This document shows, piece by piece, positions 60,093 through 64,000 of a stretch of 64,000 nt of DNA (position 1 is its first letter; each line of letters starts with the position of its first letter). This stretch comes from CAVQFD01 sp963724695. Its GTDB lineage: Bacteria > Acidobacteriota > Vicinamibacteria > Vicinamibacterales > CAVVIG01. Location: the NCBI GenBank assembly GCA_963724695.1, contig CAVRVW010000012.1, positions 868,001 through 932,000 on the forward strand. Reading direction: 5' to 3'. The position numbers and the translations under genes are program-made. The notes under the pieces were generated by a model. It was given only the letters and a program-made list of their open reading frames with translations. It had not been told where the DNA came from and made no database searches.

Positions 60093-60341
60093 ATGCCGAG
60101 AGCACGAAAGTCGACAGCCGAGGCCACACCCGGGACCACCAAGAGCAGTGCCGCGTCCACGGCGAGCCGCCCGCGCAAGGGCACGCGCTCGGCGCCGCCG
60201 GCGCAGGCGCCTCTGGTACCGGTGCTGACATCGGACGAAATCGCCCGGCGCGCCTACGAGCTGTACGAACGCAGCGGTTTCCAGCAAGGACAGGACCTCG
60301 ATCACTGGCTGGTCGCTGAGCGCGAGCTGCAGGGTTCCTGA
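60093..60341 (+). CDS. DUF2934 protein with basic tail
   Basis: 82 residues. A Lys/Arg/Ser/Ala/Pro-rich N-terminus (about 50 residues) like a histone tail, then the DUF2934 helices SDEIARRAYELYERSGFQQG and HWLVAERELQ. ATG at 60093 with a ggaggacgg site. A nucleoid-related role is possible but unproven. Confidence 0.7.
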   Translation: MPRARKSTAEATPGTTKSSAASTASRPRKGTRSAPPAQAPLVPVLTSDEIARRAYELYERSGFQQGQDLDHWLVAERELQGS

Positions 60342-60403
60342 GCCGTCACAGCTCGGGCACGGCAGCTTCTGTGTAGAATCTTGGCGCCCCCGAGGAGGCG
60401 CCC

Positions 60404-61987
60404 ATGTACCACAGCTACGATCGGCTGGTCTCCCGCCTGTCACGCCGCGAGCTGATGAAGGTCGTGGGCATGGCGGGAGCGGCGGCCATTGCCTACCCGA
60501 TCGCCGGCCGCGGACTTCTGGCGCAGCCCCTCTTCGCGTCCTACCCCTTCACGCTCGGTGTCGCGTCGGGCGACCCGCTCCCCGACGCGGTGGTCCTCTG
60601 GACCCGCCTGGCCCCCCGCCCGCTCGAAGGCGGTGGCATGCCGATGACGGCCGTTCAGGTCGGCTGGGAGGTGGCCGACGATGCGGGTCTCCAGTCGATC
60701 GTGAAGAAGGGCGTCGCCGTCGCGCGCCCGGAGGTTGGCCACAGCGTTCACGTCGACGTCACCGGACTGCAGCCCGGGCGGGAGTACTGGTACCGGTTCA
60801 CGTGCGGCAACGAAGTGAGCCGGACCGGCCGCACCAAGACCGCGCCGGCGGCGGGCGCCCCCGTCGATCGGCTCCGGTTTGCCGTCTGCGGCTGCGCCAA
60901 CTACGAGATGGGCTACTTCACGGCCTGCCGGCACATCGCGGAAGAGAACTTCGACTTCGTGTTCTTCACCGGCGATTACATCTACGAATCGCGCGCCGAT
61001 GGCGGGCGGCGCGACACGACCATTCGACAGCACCTCGGCGACGAGATCTACACCGTCGTCGACTACCGGAATCGGTACGCCCAGTACAAGATGGATCGTG
61101 ACCTGATGGCGGCGCATGCCTCCGCGCCGTTCATCGTGACCTGGGACGACCACGAGGTGGACAACGACTACGCGGGCGATCGCGACGAGCGCGGCACGCC
61201 GCCGGAAGTCTTCCTCCTGCGCCGGGCCGCGGCCTACCAGGCGTACTACGAGTCGATGCCGCTGCGCGCCAGCACCGTGCCGTCCGGGCCGCACATGCGG
61301 CTGTATCGGCGGCTGCAATTCGGCGCGCTCATCGATCTGCACATTCTCGACACGCGACAGTGGCGGTCCGGGCCGGCGTGCGGCGGGGGCAACCAGAGCC
61401 ACTGCGCCGAGGCCCTCGATCCGCGCCGGACCATCCTCGGCGCGGAGCAGGAAGCCTGGCTCTTCGGGAACCTGTCGGCGGCCAGCGGAGCCTGGACCGT
61501 GCTGGGCCAGCAAGTGCCAACCTACGTGCGCGACACCAGGGCCACGAGCCCCAACGGGCGTTTTTCGATGGACAAGTGGGACGGCTACGCCGCATCCCGC
61601 GATCGGCTGTACGCCAGGCTCAAGGAGACACGCGCGCCAAACCCCATCGTGTTGTCTGGGGACGTGCACGTGCATTACGGCGCGGATCTCAAGGCGGACT
61701 ATGCCAACCCGCGATCGCCGATCCTGGGCGTCGAGCTGACCAACTCGTCCATCACGTCTAACGGCGACGGCAGCGAGGTGAACGGCGACTGGTCGAGGGT
61801 CAAGCCCGACAACCCGCACATCAAGTTCCACAGCGCGCGCCGGGGGTACATCAGCTGCACGGCCACGCCTCAGGCGCTGCGCGCCGACTTCAAGATCCTC
61901 GAGCGTGTCTCGCTTCCCGACCAACCCATCTCGACCGCAGGCTCACTGGTTGTCGAGGCTGGCCACGCCGGAGCGAAGCTCGGCTGA
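60404..61987 (+). CDS. phoD: alkaline phosphatase PhoD
   Basis: 527 residues. Twin-arginine signal (SRRELMKVVGMAGAAAIA), as is normal for PhoD. Fe/Ca site motifs FFTGDYIYESRAD, WDDHEVDNDYAG, DTRQWRS, VLSGDVHVHYG. Cleaves phosphomono- and diesters in the periplasm. Frame intact. ATG at 60404 with a gaggaggcgcc site. Confidence 0.92.
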   Translation: MYHSYDRLVSRLSRRELMKVVGMAGAAAIAYPIAGRGLLAQPLFASYPFTLGVASGDPLPDAVVLWTRLAPRPLEGGGMPMTAVQVGWEVADDAGLQSIVKKGVAVARPEVGHSVHVDVTGLQPGREYWYRFTCGNEVSRTGRTKTAPAAGAPVDRLRFAVCGCANYEMGYFTACRHIAEENFDFVFFTGDYIYESRADGGRRDTTIRQHLGDEIYTVVDYRNRYAQYKMDRDLMAAHASAPFIVTWDDHEVDNDYAGDRDERGTPPEVFLLRRAAAYQAYYESMPLRASTVPSGPHMRLYRRLQFGALIDLHILDTRQWRSGPACGGGNQSHCAEALDPRRTILGAEQEAWLFGNLSAASGAWTVLGQQVPTYVRDTRATSPNGRFSMDKWDGYAASRDRLYARLKETRAPNPIVLSGDVHVHYGADLKADYANPRSPILGVELTNSSITSNGDGSEVNGDWSRVKPDNPHIKFHSARRGYISCTATPQALRADFKILERVSLPDQPISTAGSLVVEAGHAGAKLG

Positions 61988-61993
61988 CCCAAA

Positions 61994-62080
61994 GGGCATT
62001 GCCGAATTGCGCAATTCCTTCCTGCAATTCCATTCTGCAATTCTGCCATCCTGCAATCCTGCAATTCTTCCCGTAAACTG
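61994..62080. repeat. ctgcaatt tandem-word repeat
   Basis: Seven or so degenerate ctgcaatt(c) units from just after the phoD stop to the next start. Confidence 0.7.
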
Positions 62081-62085
62081 TTGTC

Positions 62086-62349
62086 ATGCAGCTCCGGGAA
62101 GCACGCCTGTGTCTGGATTGCGAAGAGCTTCATGATGGCCAGCAGTGCCCGATCTGCGCGTCGGAAAGCTTCGCGTTCCTGACGCGCTGGGTGCCGGCCG
62201 ACGAACGCCGGCATAAGAAACGTGTGCGCCCGAGGGCCGAGGTTCCGCCGCCGGCGAGCAAGAGGTGGGTGACCGGCGGCGTCGCCGGACTGGCGCTCTA
62301 CGCGGTGAGCCGCTGGCTCATGCGACCTACAGAGGAGAATGACAAGTAA
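62086..62349 (+). CDS. small zinc-ribbon membrane protein
   Basis: 87 residues. Two CxxC pairs (CLDCEELHDGQQCPICASES), basic middle, one C-terminal membrane segment (VTGGVAGLALYAVSRWLM). Unknown function. Stop overlaps a possible upstream start of the bacilliredoxin. Confidence 0.6.
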   Translation: MQLREARLCLDCEELHDGQQCPICASESFAFLTRWVPADERRHKKRVRPRAEVPPPASKRWVTGGVAGLALYAVSRWLMRPTEENDK

Positions 62350-62359
62350 GATAGGACCC

Positions 62360-62794
62360 ATGCCCTATCCAGAAATGTTCGTCGCTCCGATGCGTGCAGA
62401 TTTGACCAGCCTCGGCGTCCGCGAGCTCCGCACGCCTGCGGAAGTTGACGCGGCCGTGGCCGACACCAGAGGCACGCTCATGATCATCGTCAACTCGGTG
62501 TGCGGGTGCGCGGCGGGCCGCGCCAGGCCAGGCGTCGCGCTGGCGCTTCGGCACACGGTCAAGCCGGATGTCGTGGCGTCGGTGTTCGCTGGCTTCGATG
62601 TCGACGCCACGAACCAGGCTCGCGCGTACTTCGCCGGGTACATGCCGTCCTCTCCGTCGATCGGCCTCCTGCAGAACGGTCAGCTCGTCTACATGCTGCA
62701 GCGCCACCAGATCGAGAACCAGAACGCACCCGACATCGCCGCCGCTCTGACGGCCGCTTTCGACAAGTACTGCACGGTTCCGACGACGGTGTAG
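62360..62794 (+). CDS. bacilliredoxin BrxA/BrxB family
   Basis: 144 residues from the ATG at 62360 (PYPEMFVAPMR, the family start). Active motif NSVCGCAAGRARPG with the CGC of bacilliredoxins, and PSSPSIGLLQNGQLVYMLQR. Removes bacillithiol or similar caps from proteins. An ATG at 62339 gives seven more residues. Confidence 0.85.
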   Translation: MPYPEMFVAPMRADLTSLGVRELRTPAEVDAAVADTRGTLMIIVNSVCGCAAGRARPGVALALRHTVKPDVVASVFAGFDVDATNQARAYFAGYMPSSPSIGLLQNGQLVYMLQRHQIENQNAPDIAAALTAAFDKYCTVPTTV

Positions 62795-62803
62795 CGCGAG
62801 AGG

Positions 62804-62858
62804 GGTCGGGCAGGATGTTCGGGAGCAGTTCCGCGAACATCCTGCCCGACCATTTTTT
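62804..62858 (+). terminator. intrinsic terminator after the bacilliredoxin
   Basis: Perfect 18-bp stem (62804-62821 with 62834-62851), 12-nt loop, then a run of six T (62853-62858). The only textbook rho-independent terminator in the window. Confidence 0.85.
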
Positions 62859-62862
62859 CCGC

Positions 62863-62907
62863 TTGACATGTTATTTTTATAGCACGTATGCTACGCGCAT
62901 AACATGT
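62863..62907 (+). promoter_or_regulatory. blaI promoter and palindromic operator
   Basis: TTGACA (62863-62868), 18-nt spacer, TATGCT (62887-62892). Inverted repeats ACATGTTAT (62866-62874) and ATAACATGT (62899-62907) flank it, and TAGCA-CGTA-TGCTA overlaps the -10. The ATG lies inside the right arm. Fits autorepression by the BlaI-type protein that follows. Confidence 0.65.
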
Positions 62908-63314
62908 CGAACATGCCGGGCACGACGCGCTCCCCGCACAACGCCCTGACCCGCCGCGAGCGGCAGATCATGGACATCCTCTACCGCCGCGGCAAGGCCA
63001 CCGCCAACGAGGTGATGGAGGAACTGCCCGGCCACACGAGCTACTCCACCGTCCGCACGCAGCTGCGGGTCCTCGAGACGAAGGGCCACGTGCGCCACGA
63101 GGAAGAAGGGCTCCGCTACATCTACTCGCCGGCGGTGCCGCGACACACGGTCCGCAAGTCCGCGCTCAGGCACCTGGTCGAAACCTTCTTCGACGGCTCC
63201 ACGGAGAAGGTGGTCAGCGCGCTGCTCGGCGGCGAGGGCGCGAAGATCTCCGACGCCGAGCTCGCACGCATCGCCGAGCTCGTGGCCAGGGCCAAGAAGG
63301 AAGGGTCCCGATGA
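62904..63314 (+). CDS. blaI: BlaI/MecI-family repressor
   Basis: 136 residues. Winged helix: LTRRERQIMDILYRRGKATA, HTSYSTVRTQLRVLETKGHV, HEEEGLRYIYSP; C-terminal dimer part VSALLGGEGAKISDAELARI. Overlaps the next gene by 4 nt. Cleaved by the M56 partner on an outside signal. Confidence 0.9.
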   Translation: MSNMPGTTRSPHNALTRRERQIMDILYRRGKATANEVMEELPGHTSYSTVRTQLRVLETKGHVRHEEEGLRYIYSPAVPRHTVRKSALRHLVETFFDGSTEKVVSALLGGEGAKISDAELARIAELVARAKKEGSR

Positions 63315-64000
63315 ACCTCCTGCTCGACAGCATTCTCAAGACATCGGTCATTCTCGCCGTGGCACTCGGTGCGCTCGCACTGATGCGAGGCCGCTCGGCA
63401 TCCCTGCGGCACTGGGTCTTGTCGGTGGCGATCGCATGCGCGCTGGCCGCGCCGGCGCTCTCGCTGGTCCTTCCGGCATGGGGGATCAACGCCGCCGCGC
63501 TTCTTCTACCTGCCGGGGACGGTTCCACAGTCCGGCCTGTCGCACCAGCCGAGCCCGGCGGCGGTGCGGTCACCGTGGAAACCGAGCTCGTGGCGCCGGC
63601 GACGATGCCGGCCGGCCGTCTCATCGGCGTCGTCCGCTGGGCCGGTTCGGTCTGGCTCGCGGGCATGGTCGTCAGCCTGCTCCTGCTGGGACTGGGCATT
63701 GCGCGTCTGGTGCGCGTGGCACGTGCCGCCACGACGATAGATGAGGGCGCCGCACCCTCGATGGCCAGCGAGATTTCGGAGACGTGGGGTCTGGAGCGGC
63801 CGGTCACGCTGCTGCTGACCGAGCACTCCGGCCTGCTCGTCACCTGGGGCGTCTTCCGTCCCAAGGTGCTCCTGCCGGCAACCTCGCAGAATTGGAGTGA
63901 CCAGCGCCTGCGCGTCGTCATCAGCCACGAGCTCGCACACATTCTGCGCGGCGACTGGACCGTGCAGATTGCCGCGGAATTGCTGCGCGCCATCTACTGG
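63311..64000 (+). CDS. M56 (BlaR1-like) receptor peptidase, 5' part
   Basis: 230 codons, open to the window end. Two N-terminal membrane helices (SVILAVALGALALM, VAIACALAAPALSLVL), a Pro/Glu-rich periplasmic loop, a third helix (WLAGMVVSLLLLGLGIA) and the zinc motif VVISHELAHILRGDW near the end. Pair with BlaI. Confidence 0.88.
   Translation, partial: MNLLLDSILKTSVILAVALGALALMRGRSASLRHWVLSVAIACALAAPALSLVLPAWGINAAALLLPAGDGSTVRPVAPAEPGGGAVTVETELVAPATMPAGRLIGVVRWAGSVWLAGMVVSLLLLGLGIARLVRVARAATTIDEGAAPSMASEISETWGLERPVTLLLTEHSGLLVTWGVFRPKVLLPATSQNWSDQRLRVVISHELAHILRGDWTVQIAAELLRAIYW

Overview
The window is high-GC bacterial chromosome that looks like an Acidobacteriota genome of the Vicinamibacteria type. 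The reasons are two large Oar-like TonB receptors with carboxypeptidase-regulatory N-termini, a DUF5916 outer-membrane protein, DUF2934 small proteins, a secreted protein of the TADGQPDLTG type, an imuA-imuB-dnaE2 cassette and a BlaI/M56 pair. This placement is inference from gene content; no rRNA or tRNA gene was seen.

Layout. 0-3.7 kb: tail of a cysteine-cluster protein, a TonB receptor and a secreted protein. 3.7-10.2 kb: the SOS mutasome operon imuA-imuB-dnaE2 on the minus strand, interrupted or decorated by at least seven repeat insertions. 10.2-15.1 kb: MFS exporter, M19 dipeptidase, DinB-like protein, NicO/UreH-type transporter, glycine-zipper protein. 15.1-19.3 kb: two-component system (PhoB/PhoR type), PiT phosphate transporter and its DUF47 partner. 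19.5-30.3 kb: TonB receptor, glgC, alkaline phosphatase PhoA, small DUF2934 operon, glycerophosphodiesterase, secreted protein, dihaem cytochrome c. 30.4-49.4 kb: a phosphate and polyphosphate district with pstSCA, an RMD1/DUF155 protein, ppk1, mgtE, a PHP phosphoesterase, a glycosyltransferase, an orphan PhoB-like regulator, sixA, a CHAD protein, ppx-HD, two adjacent thymidylate-kinase-like genes, dut, pstB and phoU. 49.4-64 kb: yacG, citrate synthase, a LeuA-like enzyme, M28 peptidase, DinB, lectin-like protein, pilT, DUF5916 protein, phoD, bacilliredoxin, and blaI with the start of an M56 receptor protease.

How it fits together. Phosphate genes lie scattered over 35 kb but several share one candidate operator: two GTAAC-like half-sites 11 bp apart, placed 8-10 nt before a -10 box upstream of pstS, DUF47-pit, ppk1 and the orphan regulator. 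Import (Pst, Pit), release from organic phosphate (PhoA, PhoD, glycerophosphodiesterase), storage (PPK1, Ppx, CHAD) and control (PhoB/PhoR, PhoU) are all present.

Two window-wide peculiarities matter for reading the genes. First, many gene ends carry short tandem-word repeats (mostly 7-mers, a different word at each locus), often as two inverted arms; the mutasome genes carry such repeats inside the coding sequence. Second, many genes are broken by single-base indels while the protein sequence stays recognisable on both sides; these are densest at 15.2-18.9, 30.8-32.6 and 38.6-42.2 kb and probably reflect unpolished sequence rather than real pseudogenes. Coordinates for such genes span the whole recognisable reading.
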